This document shows positions 36,535 through 46,303 of a stretch of 64,000 nt of DNA, piece by piece; position 1 is the first letter of the stretch, and the number at the start of each line of letters is the position of its first letter. The DNA is from Shewanella frigidimarina (GTDB lineage: Bacteria > Pseudomonadota > Gammaproteobacteria > Enterobacterales > Shewanellaceae). The stretch covers positions 186,001 through 250,000 of the forward strand of contig NZ_RKKE01000001.1 in NCBI RefSeq assembly GCF_003797125.1, in the 5' to 3' direction. A model generated the notes under the pieces. The model was not told the DNA's origin. It saw only the letters and a program-made list of their open reading frames with translations, and made no database searches. The position numbers were made by a program, and so were the translations under genes.

Positions 36535-36645
36535 AAAGCGAAGCTAATTGTCGCGGCTATTTTACGTATTTATGAAAAGATATTTCTCAGCGAAGCGGCT
36601 GGTTATTTTATATACTACCTTAATGTTACTGCAGGACGCAGCTGA
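36535..36645. repeat. decayed copy of the CTAG hairpin-module cluster
   Basis: The words appear in the usual order but eroded: GAAGCTAATTGTCGCGGCTATTT, then CTCAGCGAAGCGGCTGG, then GCAGGACGCAGCTGACC. The framing CTAG tetramers are mostly lost. It lies directly upstream of the first FimT-like gene. Confidence 0.6.
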
Positions 36646-36667
36646 CCACGTTTAAGGATGAACAAGT

Positions 36668-37189
36668 ATGACAAATTTTAACCGAGTTAAAGGCTTTGGT
36701 CTTATTGAAGTTATCGTGACGACACTCGTTGTAATGTTAATGTCACTTATTGCAATTCCCTCCTTCTCTTCGCTAACTGAACAAATCAGAGCGAGAAGTA
36801 ATATTCAAGTTATTCAACAAACCATTCAGTTAGGTCGAAATATGGCAATAAGTTATGGCTCTAGGGTAACGGTTTGTCCTTTAATCAAAAATTTATGTTC
36901 ATCTGATTGGAGCATAGGATTAAGTGTATTTATTGACCGTGGGCAAAAAAACCAACTTGATGGCAGTGATAGCTTACTCCAACAAACAGCTCCTTTTCAT
37001 GAAAGTGATTTCATTAATTACAATCGCCCAGCAATTCGCTTTCAGCCCGATGGATTGGCTTCTGGTACCAATGGCACATTAACGTATTGTCCAGGGAAGT
37101 TTGACAGTAAATACTCTAAAGCCGTCATTGTAAATCAAGCTGGGAGGGTAAGAATGTCGAAAAAGAAAAATATTAAATGTAAGCCTTAA
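36668..37189 (+). CDS. FimT/GspH-like pseudopilin 1
   Basis: A 173-residue prepilin-like protein. The prepilin peptidase site is VKGFGLIEVIVT, cut between Gly9 and Phe10, with Glu at mature position 5 and a hydrophobic helix to about residue 33. The C-terminal GspH/FimT domain shows RNMAISYGSRVTVCPL, SDWSIGLSVFIDRG and IRFQPDGLASGTNGTLTYCPG. FimT-type minor pilins act in type IV pilus assembly and, in some species, DNA uptake. AAGGA precedes the ATG. A second gene of the same kind follows, both convergent with the minor pilin operon. Confidence 0.87.
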   Translation: MTNFNRVKGFGLIEVIVTTLVVMLMSLIAIPSFSSLTEQIRARSNIQVIQQTIQLGRNMAISYGSRVTVCPLIKNLCSSDWSIGLSVFIDRGQKNQLDGSDSLLQQTAPFHESDFINYNRPAIRFQPDGLASGTNGTLTYCPGKFDSKYSKAVIVNQAGRVRMSKKKNIKCKP

Positions 37190-37328
37190 CAAAGTAGGAA
37201 TGAAATGATAATTAAATAGGGTAATTGAATACATAGTAAATCAGCCGTTCTACCCCAAATGCTCAATAAAACACTGTAATTCATACTGTGCTTAGTTATA
37301 CTCTGTCTATATAGCAGAGGATTTGCGC

Positions 37329-37817
37329 ATGAAAAAATTTACGTTTGGGTTTACTCTAATAGAAGTAATGGTCACTGTTGCTATAGCGGCTATTGTCATT
37401 GTGGTTGCAGTTCCTTCATTAAATTCGTTGTATGAAAGTGTTAGAGCAAAAAATAATACAGATAAAATTCACAGCATTTTAGTATTGGCTAGAAATCAAG
37501 CCATTAATTATGGAACTATCGTCAATATATGTTCACTCCAAACTGCTACTAGCTGCAAGTCAGGAACAGATTGGAGTAAAGGCATAAGGGTTTTTGTCGA
37601 AGGAAACGGCGTAACAACAGAATTAAAAGTGATTGATAGCTTTGACGATAAAGACAAAGTGAAAGGGCCGTCTAAGGCAATTTCCTTTTCCTCTGATGGT
37701 ATTTCTACTGGAGGGGATTTCATCTATTGCCCAAATGGAAAAGCGGATGAATCAAAAAGTATATCGGTTAGTAGTAGTGGTCGAGTATCATATGGTGATG
37801 AGGGTAAAAGCTGTTAA
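37329..37817 (+). CDS. FimT/GspH-like pseudopilin 2
   Basis: A 162-residue prepilin-like protein; start ATG at 37329, with AGAGG upstream (an in-frame TTG six bases earlier is less likely). The cleavage site is [15 protein letters not shown], with Glu at position 5 of the mature form. The GspH/FimT domain shows RNQAINYGTIVNICSL, DWSKGIRVFVEGNG and ISFSSDGISTGGDFIYCPNG. It shares the layout of the preceding gene (paired Cys, DWS-G-VF motif) but is well diverged, so the two look like an old duplication. The gap between them is 139 bases. Confidence 0.86.
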   Translation: MKKFTFGFTLIEVMVTVAIAAIVIVVAVPSLNSLYESVRAKNNTDKIHSILVLARNQAINYGTIVNICSLQTATSCKSGTDWSKGIRVFVEGNGVTTELKVIDSFDDKDKVKGPSKAISFSSDGISTGGDFIYCPNGKADESKSISVSSSGRVSYGDEGKSC

Positions 37818-37845
37818 AATAATCAAATGATAATTATTATTGTTT

Positions 37846-37872
37846 AATAGCTCTGAAAATATCAGAGCTATT
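37846..37872. terminator. bidirectional terminator between convergent pilin units
   Basis: AATAGCTCTGA / TCAGAGCTATT stem with a five-base loop between fimT-like gene 2 and the tapY2-like gene. U-tracts are weak. Confidence 0.7.
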
Positions 37873-37879
37873 ATGATGC

Positions 37880-38179
37880 CTAACGAAGCGTCTCAATATC
37901 CAATTTTTTTGCAGACTCTAATTTAAAAGTAAGGTGAAGAGGTAAACATTCACTTACTTCTTTGATAAAGTATTTAGTTCTCGAAGTACTATCTTTAAAC
38001 TGCGTACCGGATAATTTTGCTTGGTTCCATTTAGCGTCTTTATTTTTCCAGCGATAAAAGAGTATTCTCTCACCTATTGATGAAGAGGTGATATGACATT
38101 TATAATCTTGCCATTCATCTGTCTCAGATATAACCCCGAACGAAGCAAAGCATAAACACAATACTACTAATTTGATCAT
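37880..38179 (-). CDS. tapY2: TapY2-like small exported protein
   Basis: A 99-residue protein with a signal peptide (hydrophobic residues 3-16, [14 protein letters not shown]) and a small mature part with two Cys residues (YKCHITSSS and EVSECLPL), starting [22 protein letters not shown]. Position and form match the TapY2 family found after pilE in Aeromonas and Shewanella pilus operons; its function is unknown. The start ATG at 38179 overlaps the pilE stop (ATGA), so translation is coupled. Last gene of the operon. The name rests mainly on context. Confidence 0.65.
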   Translation of the reverse strand: MIKLVVLCLCFASFGVISETDEWQDYKCHITSSSIGERILFYRWKNKDAKWNQAKLSGTQFKDSTSRTKYFIKEVSECLPLHLTFKLESAKKLDIETLR

Positions 38180-38574
38180 TTCCAACACTCCTTAGAAGGA
38201 CCTTTAACCCCTGCCGCTGTAAGTGTGATAGTAGCACAAGTTGTATCAAGGGTTGCTTGCCTACCTTTAGCTGTTGCAGTAATGGTATATGTTGTTGTAC
38301 CCACTGAATCAACCGAATAGTATCCACTTTCGGTTAAAAACGGTTCACTAGACATACCTAGCTTGGTCATATCCTCTGCAAATACACGATTATCCATATA
38401 ATATTGTTCTTGCAAATTGGATACTCTCATTACAGCTGCGACACCTTCAGAACGGCCACTTTTAGTTATAAAACTGGTGTATGACGGATATGCAATTGCT
38501 GCAAGAATCCCAATAATAACAACAGTAATCATTACTTCAATCAGAGTAAAACCTTTAAAAGACACTTTTTTCAT
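38176..38574 (-). CDS. pilE: type IV pilin PilE
   Basis: A 132-residue minor type IV pilin. The cleavage site is [31 protein letters not shown], with Glu at mature position 5. The C-terminal part has [12 protein letters not shown] and paired Cys (TTCATI and KECWK), typical of the PilE/ComP-like class. The start is the ATG at 38574; GAG lies a few bases upstream, at the end of pilY1. It belongs to pilV-pilW-pilX-pilY1-pilE-tapY2. Confidence 0.91.
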   Translation of the reverse strand: MKKVSFKGFTLIEVMITVVIIGILAAIAYPSYTSFITKSGRSEGVAAVMRVSNLQEQYYMDNRVFAEDMTKLGMSSEPFLTESGYYSVDSVGTTTYTITATAKGRQATLDTTCATITLTAAGVKGPSKECWK

Positions 38575-38579
38575 CAACT

Positions 38580-41500
38580 CTACTCTTCTATATGATAATA
38601 AATTCTATTTGTTGTTAGGCCCGAGCCTAAAACCACCGTACCTTTACAATCATTGCCGACACAATCCCCTTTGCCAACACCAATTATATAGGCAATAGTA
38701 TCATTACCAGTGTCAGCTTTTGGTATAACTATCTGAGGAGTATCAGGTACACGTTCACCCAACTCATAGTAAAGATCACTATAAGTTCGAGTTCCTTTAT
38801 GTAAATCTAATACATATAACCGTCCCTCACCAGAAAGATCACATACTCCAAGGTCGTAATCAATGGTTCCGCCAGCAGGAGGAACAAACGACGTAAAGTA
38901 CACTTTCCCATCAAAAATTAAAGACGACGATAAGCTTTTTTCACCCGCTAAAGTAAAATCATAGTACCACCCCCTTTTATTTCCAAACACAATATTTTGG
39001 GCCTGCGATGTCGGAGCCGCTGAAGTTACATCGTACAAATCGGTTAAAACTAGCGTTGCTGGGGCCTCGGTCGAACTAAAAGATTGGGTGACAACATTTC
39101 TATCTTGGAAAACAAAAAACATATCATTGGTATATGTATCTAAGGGATGAGTTCGGTTACCGGTACCGATTGCGACTGCATCATAAGGTGTATTTTGGTA
39201 ACTAAGCACACCGCTGGTACTGTGAATATTATTAAACTGAGTTTGCGCTAGAGAAGGCTCTGAAAAGAACATACGATCATTTGGTGAACTACTGTTACTT
39301 ATTGACGCAAACTTAAATATCGTCCAAGTCGATTTATCAGCAGAAGGTAAATCCATCCTCCATACATTACCACTAATGTCTGATGCATATATACGATCCG
39401 TTACACCATCATTATCACTGTCTAGAATTGATACTTTAGTGGCGATACTACTCATGTCTGAAAAGGTAAATAGTTTTATCAATTCTGTGGGGCCTGTATC
39501 AGCATTGACAATATAAACACCTTCGCCTGTACCATCACTAGACGACATACCTCCACCAAAAATTAACACCGGATCATCAACTCCAGGAACGAACGTCGTA
39601 ATGGGTACGGACCAAGTTTGACCTAAATCCTCAAAACCTGATGTAGTAGAGTTGATCATCCACTTTAATGACGGTGAATCAGGATTAGATATATCTAAAG
39701 CATAATATGAAGCACCACCGCGGCGCATTCCCAAATACAACCAAGCTTTATCAATCTTGCCGCTGGCATTTGTTTCAGTATAAGCAACTGGTGACAAGTC
39801 CATTCCGTACACACTGTGATTACCTGTAGGGATATTTTCCTTTAAAGTCGGAATATTACTCCAAAGTTCTTCAGGAATAAAAGCCCAAGTTTCGCTGACA
39901 TTACCAACAGAATAATCGTCACTGCCAGTATCAGAATCTTTGAACATATGCACTAAACCTTGGTTAGTACCCAATAAGATTCTTACATCTAGGGCATCCG
40001 AAGTACCAAAATTAAGTGCTAATGGTTTAGAATGAAGCGGATCGCCCATAATGTCAGCTCGAGCATCAGTAAAACTGCTATCCTTATCATCATCGTCAAC
40101 ATCAACACCGTATAGCCAATCTAGAGCAGCCTGGGAGTGAGAAGAAACAAAACTTGAACTATCTATATCAATGATGCTTCCACCACTGGTGGTTTTGATA
40201 TTTCGGTTTTTTAACGCATTCCTAAGATAAGGTAATACACCGCCAGAGGTAACATTATTACCATCACTTGAGTTTGCTGCACAAGTATTCCAATAAGTAC
40301 ATGTTGTTGCAGATATATTGCCTTCGGTATCTATGGCTTTAATTGTTCCACCGGGAGCAACAATTACACCCTCACCATTTACTTTTAATTTTTTTAAATT
40401 CCCACTCCAACGAGGTCCATCTCCAGGGTAAAACATGGCAAAGTAAGCAGAATTAAATGTTTGCGTTTTATCAAAATTGTTACTGGCTATACTTGGCGAC
40501 GTAAATGAGGTGTTAACCTCTAAGATATTCTTAATAATATTATTTATTGCCTCTACTAGGGCTAATCCATTTGACGCTCTAAAATAACCACTAGATATAT
40601 TGGTAGTCTCATTTCTAGGGCTTCCGGCTCTAAATGCAGCTTCTTCTAATAATTTTGCAGCTGAGTCTGCTCCAGCTGAAAAGCCAATGGTATACAATTT
40701 TACTGTTTGTTTGTTGTCTACTCCATCGGCATCAAGAACACCTTGAACAACATCATTATTAGCCATATAAGCTGCTAATGCAGGTAAATAGTTTACCTCC
40801 TGCTGCCCATAGCCATTTGTTGAGGTAAAGCTTGTATAATCTGCCGGAGTTGATGCTGAGGCCGTTAGGGCTAGAATATTTGCGTCAGCTGAGCGATCTA
40901 AAGTTGGTGCACCATCTGTAATATATACAACATAAGCAGTATCAGGACACTTCTTAAACGGACTTGTATAATTACCTGAGGTAATTATACTTGGAGGAGT
41001 ATTTGGCGTATAATTCATCTGTCTCCATCTACCTGACCAATACCTATTGGAGTCTTTATTTCCGTAGGTTACAGGTCCGCCACTGAAAAACTGATATGCT
41101 TCATATAAAGTTTCACATAATGGTGTATTTGTTTCAGGATCTAAACTGTAAATGGTAGAAATTAAATTTGCTCGATTTGTATTGGTCATTTCAACGAGAT
41201 TTGAAACGATACGCCCCCCGTTATTCTCACCCTCACTTCGTGAATTTACGTTAAATACAGCTAACCCAGCATCTATTGGAACAGACATGCTTTCCAAAGC
41301 GGCTTTTAAAGCAGCTTTAGCAACATCGATTCGTTTGTTGTCGGTAGTGCCACTATTTTTCCCTTCAGTTGTGGTGGTCACCCACTGATACCAGACTAAA
41401 TAGTTTGGAGTATACAAGGTCACAGTACCCCCTGTTCCAAAGCTGGTGCTGCTATAACTTAAATTACGAGATTCTGTCCCTGCATTATTTGTGTACATAG

Positions 41501-42110
41501 CAGAAGTATTTACAGGATACCCATCAGCGTATGAATTACCTTGATTATTCTTACCCGGGTTTTTAGGGTCGTAATCTATAATATCTTGTACACAATCAAA
41601 AACCTGATTCTTGTTAAGGCCATTATTTTGAGCTAGCGGTTCCCAAGAACCACTTTGTCCACGAGCTTGATACTCACGAAAATAGCCATTGTATTGACCG
41701 TTTTTAGCCAAAGCTTCCACAGACTTATTGCAATTATTACTTTGAGAATAAAAACGACGGGCATCATTGGGTTGATCAGGTGATGGTAATGTTGAATTAT
41801 CAATACCGCTAGACGTCCAGTACAGTGCTTTATTGTTTATATAACCGGAGTAGTTATCTAAATAGCTTTGGTAACCAGAAGCATAGCTACAGTTACCAGC
41901 AGCTTTTTCACTTATCGAGCAATAAGGACTAACAGATACTTGGTCATCAGTATTCATACTACCCGAGTTATCAAATATAAATAAGATTTGCGGACGTTTA
42001 CCAGTAGCAGAGCTTGAGTCGATTAAATAAAGCTCGGTATCATCAGCAAATAACCCACTAGAAATAGTGACGAGTATAGCTATTACACTAATTATAATTT
42101 TGTTTTTCAT
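38580..42110 (-). CDS. pilY1: PilY1 family type IV pilus tip/biogenesis protein
   Basis: An 1176-residue protein with a signal peptide (residues 1-22). A vWA-like domain follows, with the MIDAS motif IFDNSGSMN at residues 46-53 and [15 protein letters not shown] near residue 400. The C-terminal PilC/PilY beta-propeller begins near residue 700 ([32 protein letters not shown]). Calcium-loop-like stretches are [13 protein letters not shown] near 675 and [11 protein letters not shown] near 900. PilY1 primes pilus assembly with the minor pilins and acts at the pilus tip in adhesion and surface sensing. It starts four bases after pilX. Confidence 0.93.
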   Translation of the reverse strand: MKNKIIISVIAILVTISSGLFADDTELYLIDSSSATGKRPQILFIFDNSGSMNTDDQVSVSPYCSISEKAAGNCSYASGYQSYLDNYSGYINNKALYWTSSGIDNSTLPSPDQPNDARRFYSQSNNCNKSVEALAKNGQYNGYFREYQARGQSGSWEPLAQNNGLNKNQVFDCVQDIIDYDPKNPGKNNQGNSYADGYPVNTSAMYTNNAGTESRNLSYSSTSFGTGGTVTLYTPNYLVWYQWVTTTTEGKNSGTTDNKRIDVAKAALKAALESMSVPIDAGLAVFNVNSRSEGENNGGRIVSNLVEMTNTNRANLISTIYSLDPETNTPLCETLYEAYQFFSGGPVTYGNKDSNRYWSGRWRQMNYTPNTPPSIITSGNYTSPFKKCPDTAYVVYITDGAPTLDRSADANILALTASASTPADYTSFTSTNGYGQQEVNYLPALAAYMANNDVVQGVLDADGVDNKQTVKLYTIGFSAGADSAAKLLEEAAFRAGSPRNETTNISSGYFRASNGLALVEAINNIIKNILEVNTSFTSPSIASNNFDKTQTFNSAYFAMFYPGDGPRWSGNLKKLKVNGEGVIVAPGGTIKAIDTEGNISATTCTYWNTCAANSSDGNNVTSGGVLPYLRNALKNRNIKTTSGGSIIDIDSSSFVSSHSQAALDWLYGVDVDDDDKDSSFTDARADIMGDPLHSKPLALNFGTSDALDVRILLGTNQGLVHMFKDSDTGSDDYSVGNVSETWAFIPEELWSNIPTLKENIPTGNHSVYGMDLSPVAYTETNASGKIDKAWLYLGMRRGGASYYALDISNPDSPSLKWMINSTTSGFEDLGQTWSVPITTFVPGVDDPVLIFGGGMSSSDGTGEGVYIVNADTGPTELIKLFTFSDMSSIATKVSILDSDNDGVTDRIYASDISGNVWRMDLPSADKSTWTIFKFASISNSSSPNDRMFFSEPSLAQTQFNNIHSTSGVLSYQNTPYDAVAIGTGNRTHPLDTYTNDMFFVFQDRNVVTQSFSSTEAPATLVLTDLYDVTSAAPTSQAQNIVFGNKRGWYYDFTLAGEKSLSSSLIFDGKVYFTSFVPPAGGTIDYDLGVCDLSGEGRLYVLDLHKGTRTYSDLYYELGERVPDTPQIVIPKADTGNDTIAYIIGVGKGDCVGNDCKGTVVLGSGLTTNRIYYHIEE

Positions 42111-42114
42111 GATA

Positions 42115-42561
42115 TTAATTCCCTGCTAACACTTGCTGCTCAACTCCTGCAGCAACCGTTAACGAACCTAAGTTATCACGGCCAAATTGGGCTGTGCTTG
42201 TTATTTGAGAACGCCTGCAACTGACTAAATTTAAGCCCATAGCATTAGATGTTCTTTGACAACCAACGTCTCTAACGCCCGTTTCTGGTAATGGTGTAAT
42301 AACTTGAGTGCTGTTAAAAACTGATTCCGTTTTTACTGCTAATAAATTACTAAAAGAAGCGCCTGAATTATTAGCAATGACTTGCTCTAAGCCCCCATTT
42401 GCGACAGACATAGCTTCGATACGTTCAGCTCCTGCACCAGACATTCGTAAAGACTGCGTTGAGTTAACAGCTAATGCAATACCTATGACAGTCATAATCA
42501 CTAGAACAACTAGAGATAGAAATAAAACGATACCTCTTTGTTTTATAATAGAAATACTCAT
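42115..42561 (-). CDS. pilX: minor pilin PilX
   Basis: A 148-residue PilX-type protein. Its N-terminal hydrophobic segment, RGIVLFLSLVVLVIMTVIGIALA, follows a short basic leader (SIIKQRG), and SLRMSGAGAERIEAMSVANGGLEQ near residue 32 is the PilX/PilX_N signature. It lacks the Glu5 found in most prepilins, as usual for PilX. PilX works with PilV, PilW, PilE and PilY1 in priming pilus assembly. It begins directly after the pilW stop codon and ends four bases before pilY1. Confidence 0.87.
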   Translation of the reverse strand: MSISIIKQRGIVLFLSLVVLVIMTVIGIALAVNSTQSLRMSGAGAERIEAMSVANGGLEQVIANNSGASFSNLLAVKTESVFNSTQVITPLPETGVRDVGCQRTSNAMGLNLVSCRRSQITSTAQFGRDNLGSLTVAAGVEQQVLAGN

Positions 42562-43575
42562 CTAATTCCTTATCAATACAGGATTTTCTAAAACGACAGT
42601 AGTCGATAACACTTTCCGCCTAAAATTATCATTAAAGGGATTTATCTGCTTGTCACCCAGCTGGTAAGTTGTCTGATTATCATAACTATTATCAGCTTGA
42701 GCTGAGCGCACTAATACATATATTTTCACAGCAACTAATCTTTGTAATGTTTCATTGTCCCACACTGGAGCTAACACATCAGCGGCAGGCACATAAGTAT
42801 CTGGTGTGTTATCGCCACTATTATCAAATCCATATAAAAAACGAATATTCTCGATTCCTTCGACAAGTTGTTCATCATTTTTCATACCTTTATTCGTTAG
42901 TGTTTTACGACTTAAAATCGGAACACCATTCTCAATATCAATAAAATAAACATGATGTTGGTATTCCCAAACTCTAGAATTTACCAAATTAGTTGCAGGA
43001 TCAAGGCCGTTAAAAAATATAGCTTGGGTTGATGTGGTTGATACAGAAAATCTTGTGATATCGCCTACAGGGCTATCACTACCATCGCCGAATCCAATAC
43101 TTGGGCCTATAAAACGTTTTATTTGAATAACATCAGTATTAGGGGCGACTGTTGCTGCGGATAAACACGCAAGAGGAGTAGTACCGCTTAAACCATTTTC
43201 ATAACCCCATAGACGCCTAAAATGGGCTGGTTGATTGTTAGGTAAACTCGCATTGTTTAAGCCTGCACCAATACAGTCATCAGCAATTGGAATGGTGTTA
43301 TTTAATGTAGTATTAATGCCAAGAATAAATTCAGAACCCGTCATATCACCGAAAAAACCAAGCTGAGAAATATCACGTTCCATTATAGCCAATGCAATAC
43401 GACCATTTTCTTGAAGCTGATTATATTGGCTCGTTGTAGTGACATTGGTTGAGGACATGCTAAATATAGTAAAAATGCCAGCAGATAAAAACAAACTAAT
43501 AACCATTGCCACCATTAGCTCAACAAGTGACATACCCGATTGTGATCTTCTGTGAATTTTATTAAAAGCTGTCAT
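42562..43575 (-). CDS. pilW: minor pilin PilW
   Basis: A 337-residue prepilin. The cleavage and transmembrane region is QSGMSLVELMVAMVISLFLSAGIFTIF near residue 12, with Glu in position 5. The PilW domain shows ENGRIALAIMERDISQLGFFG near residue 60, CLSAATVAPNTDVIQIKRF near residue 150, and IRFLYGFDNSGDNTPDTYV near residue 243. The ATG directly follows the pilV stop codon, so translation is coupled. Confidence 0.92.
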   Translation of the reverse strand: MTAFNKIHRRSQSGMSLVELMVAMVISLFLSAGIFTIFSMSSTNVTTTSQYNQLQENGRIALAIMERDISQLGFFGDMTGSEFILGINTTLNNTIPIADDCIGAGLNNASLPNNQPAHFRRLWGYENGLSGTTPLACLSAATVAPNTDVIQIKRFIGPSIGFGDGSDSPVGDITRFSVSTTSTQAIFFNGLDPATNLVNSRVWEYQHHVYFIDIENGVPILSRKTLTNKGMKNDEQLVEGIENIRFLYGFDNSGDNTPDTYVPAADVLAPVWDNETLQRLVAVKIYVLVRSAQADNSYDNQTTYQLGDKQINPFNDNFRRKVLSTTVVLENPVLIRN

Positions 43576-44106
43576 TTAAATAATCACTGTTTGTATTGAA
43601 TAAATTCGACGTTTATCACTTGCTGTACCGCATGCATTTACATCTCCAGAATCGCTAGAGCTTCGAATAGCCTTCCAAGACATAGTCACTGTGACAACAT
43701 TACCATTAACATTAATACAGCCTGTTGCAGTATCTAATCCACCTACATTTTTAGTATTAATGACTTCTGAAGTCCCTATAAAAGAAGATTGCCATTCAAA
43801 AATATCCCACAGGGCCATTTGACTTGCACTGCAAAAAACAGTCGCAGAATCGCATCGCTGACTGACAGCGCTAGGAGTACCGGAATAAGGAGAACCATTA
43901 GCATACTGCGCTAATTGAGCACTGTTTAATCTCATACGATTTATCATGTCATTAGCATAATATGAGGCTTGAGTTTGCTGAAAAGACTCAAAACTGCCTT
44001 GCTTTGACATAATATGAAGATTAAAAATCCCAATAAGGCCTATCACTAGAATAACTAGTGAGACCATTACTTCAATTAAGGAAAATCCATTCCTTTTACA
44101 TGGCAT
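43576..44106 (-). CDS. pilV: minor pilin PilV
   Basis: A 176-residue prepilin. The site is KRNGFSLIEVMVSLVILVIGLIGIFNLH near residues 4-31, with Glu at mature position 5; ASYYANDMINRMRLNSAQ near residue 46 is the usual PilV continuation. The start is the ATG at 44106, with GGGAGG upstream at a rather long spacing; an upstream in-frame codon would add nine residues. First gene of the pilin operon. Its promoter should be in the roughly 200 bases between it and the ispH terminator. Confidence 0.9.
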   Translation of the reverse strand: MPCKRNGFSLIEVMVSLVILVIGLIGIFNLHIMSKQGSFESFQQTQASYYANDMINRMRLNSAQLAQYANGSPYSGTPSAVSQRCDSATVFCSASQMALWDIFEWQSSFIGTSEVINTKNVGGLDTATGCINVNGNVVTVTMSWKAIRSSSDSGDVNACGTASDKRRIYSIQTVII

Positions 44107-44306
44107 GAGCGTAAAACCTCCCGATGAGATCAAAAGTAGCCACTCTCAATCTTGTATATCTTATACAGCATAACTATTAAACCAGTCTAAACATCATCCA
44201 TAGATAATAGCTGACTTAAATGTAATCAGATAGTATCTATCTTGTATGATTAATAGGTCAACACAATTTATCAGTATTATACTCGGTTTATTTTGTAAGC
44301 ACAAAA

Positions 44307-44335
44307 AACCCGCAGCCTAAATTAAGCTGCGGGTT
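44307..44335 (-). terminator. Rho-independent terminator of the ileS-lspA-fkpB-ispH operon
   Basis: AACCCGCAGC / GCTGCGGGTT stem with a nine-base loop, followed on the minus strand by TTTTGTG. Confidence 0.92.
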
Positions 44336-44359
44336 ATTATTTTTAGATCATTGAAATTA

Positions 44360-45319
44360 TTAACGTAATTCAGCAGGAACCGCAAATACAGTGTCTTCTT
44401 TACGGCCTTCAACTTCGGTAATAATACTTGGGGCAAGTTTTGCTATTGCGTTAACAACTTGTTGTACTAAAACCTCTGGGGCTGAAGCCCCAGCAGTTAC
44501 AGCGACTTTCTTCACACCATCAAACCACACAGCCTCCACATCAGCGGCGGTATCAACGAGATAAGATTGCGTACCCGTTTTCTCAGCCAGTTCACGTAAA
44601 CGATTTGAGTTAGAGCTATTTTTAGAACCAACAACAATCAATAAATCAACTTCGGAAGACATACTGCGTACAGCATCTTGTCTATTTTGCGTCGCGTAGC
44701 AAATATCATCTTTACGCGGCCCCTCAATTGAAGGAAAGCGCTTTTGCAATGCAGTAATAATATCTAAGGTGTCATCAACAGAAAGCGTTGTTTGAGTGAC
44801 AAAACATAAGTTGTCTGGGTTATTAACCTGAAGATTATTAACATCCTCTGGAGACTCAATAAGATAAACACCACCTTTAGGATTATCATATTGTCCCATG
44901 GTGCCTTCAACTTCTGGATGGCCTTCATGACCAATCAAAATGCACTCGATACCTTTGCGACTTGCACGAGTCACTTGTAAATGTACTTTTGTCACTAACG
45001 GACATGTCGCATCGAAGACTTTTAAACCACGGTTTTTAGCTTCTTTGCGCACAGCTTGTGATACACCGTGCGCACTAAAAATAACAATGCTGTTGTCTGG
45101 TACTTGGTCAAGTTCATCAATAAAAAGAGCACCACGCTGTTTTAGATTTTCAACCACATATCGGTTATGTACCACTTCATGGCGTACATAAATTGGTGGT
45201 TCAAATAACTCTAAAGCACGCTCAACAATACTGATAGCGCGATCTACCCCGGCACAGAAACCCCGAGGATTGGCCAGTAAAATACTCAGTTCTGGAGACG
45301 TCGGATCAACTTTTAGCAT
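44360..45319 (-). CDS. ispH: 4-hydroxy-3-methylbut-2-enyl diphosphate reductase
   Basis: A 319-residue [4Fe-4S] enzyme forming IPP and DMAPP at the end of the MEP pathway. The three cluster cysteines are in [16 protein letters not shown] (Cys22), [13 protein letters not shown] near residue 105 and ICYATQNRQ near residue 206. Conserved EVVHNRYVV and [15 protein letters not shown] are present. It is the last gene of ileS-lspA-fkpB-ispH, an order conserved in gammaproteobacteria, 12 bases after fkpB. Confidence 0.96.
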   Translation of the reverse strand: MLKVDPTSPELSILLANPRGFCAGVDRAISIVERALELFEPPIYVRHEVVHNRYVVENLKQRGALFIDELDQVPDNSIVIFSAHGVSQAVRKEAKNRGLKVFDATCPLVTKVHLQVTRASRKGIECILIGHEGHPEVEGTMGQYDNPKGGVYLIESPEDVNNLQVNNPDNLCFVTQTTLSVDDTLDIITALQKRFPSIEGPRKDDICYATQNRQDAVRSMSSEVDLLIVVGSKNSSNSNRLRELAEKTGTQSYLVDTAADVEAVWFDGVKKVAVTAGASAPEVLVQQVVNAIAKLAPSIITEVEGRKEDTVFAVPAELR

Positions 45320-45331
45320 GTGATACCTTTT

Positions 45332-45775
45332 TTACTCAGTTATGACACTGACAACTTCAAGTTCAAATGTAAGTGTGCGTCCTGCGAGGGGATGGTTTAA
45401 ATCGACGGTAATTGAATCACCAGCAGTATCGCGAACGATACCCGGTATTTCACTCCCACCAGGCCCTGCAAAACTGACAATCACGCCGTCTTCAAGCTTC
45501 ATATCTGCAGGAAAGCGGCTTCTGTCCATATAATGAATCGCATCAGGATTTGACTCACCAAAAGCGTCTTTTGCCGCTAAGGTAAATGTGTGCTTATCAC
45601 CTTCTTTCAAGTCTTTCAGTTCGTCTTCAAAAGCCGGACTTAGGCTACCGTCACCAATATTTAAACGTGAAGGTTTACCAGACGATTTTGTACTGTCGGC
45701 TGTGGAGCCGTCTTCCAGTACTATATTCATATGACATATTAATGAATGGCTGTCTTGCTTAGTTAAATCTGTCAC
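45332..45775 (-). CDS. fkpB: FKBP-type peptidyl-prolyl isomerase (SlpA/FkpB)
   Basis: A 147-residue SlpA-like FKBP. Text includes MNIVLEDGSTADSTKSSGKPSRLNIGDGSLSPAFEDEL near residue 16, with an insert-in-flap region (AKDAFGESNPDAIHYMDRSRFP) and DLNHPLAGRTLTFELEVVSV at the end. It catalyses prolyl isomerisation and has chaperone activity in the cytoplasm. The start is a GTG, two bases after the lspA stop codon. Confidence 0.94.
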   Translation of the reverse strand: MTDLTKQDSHSLICHMNIVLEDGSTADSTKSSGKPSRLNIGDGSLSPAFEDELKDLKEGDKHTFTLAAKDAFGESNPDAIHYMDRSRFPADMKLEDGVIVSFAGPGGSEIPGIVRDTAGDSITVDLNHPLAGRTLTFELEVVSVITE

Positions 45776-45777
45776 AG

Positions 45778-46290
45778 TTAATCTTGCTCCTTCGATGGCT
45801 TTGCGTCGGGTCTAAATGATTCCCAAATGATCAATACCGCACCAATAAAGATGCCTGCATCGGCAATATTAAATGCAGGATAATGGCTGGTATTCCAGTA
45901 AAAATCGACAAAGTCGATTACAAAACCATGTATTAAACGATCAACCAAATTACCTAATGCGCCGCCTATGACTAAGGTAAAGGCTAAATTACTGCGCCAT
46001 AACGAATAAGATTGCTTGCGCAACCATATTGTTAACAAGGTACTAAAACCGACCGCAATAATGGTAAACAACCAACGTTGCCACCCACCAGCTTCACTTA
46101 AAAAACTGAATGCTGCACCGTAGTTTCGCACGTAAGTGAAATTAAAAAACGGCAAAAGCTGTATAGACTCATACAATTCAAAATTGCTCAGGACCCATTG
46201 TTTAGATAGCTGATCGGCTAAAAACACCAATGCAGCTACCCAATACCAACGCAAGCCACTGTCTTTCCATGTTAATGGCACAGTACTCAT
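45778..46290 (-). CDS. lspA: lipoprotein signal peptidase (signal peptidase II)
   Basis: A 170-residue inner-membrane aspartyl protease that cleaves prolipoprotein signal peptides. Four transmembrane segments are visible. The catalytic Asp residues are in GGALGNLVDRLIHGFVIDFVDFYW and FNIADAGIFIGAVL. The start is the ATG at 46290, with AAGGA upstream, 13 bases after ileS; the open frame continues 16 codons into ileS without a ribosome site. Substrates in this window include the DUF4136 and M28 lipoproteins. Confidence 0.95.
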   Translation of the reverse strand: MSTVPLTWKDSGLRWYWVAALVFLADQLSKQWVLSNFELYESIQLLPFFNFTYVRNYGAAFSFLSEAGGWQRWLFTIIAVGFSTLLTIWLRKQSYSLWRSNLAFTLVIGGALGNLVDRLIHGFVIDFVDFYWNTSHYPAFNIADAGIFIGAVLIIWESFRPDAKPSKEQD

Positions 46291-46303
46291 TATCAATATT
46301 TCC

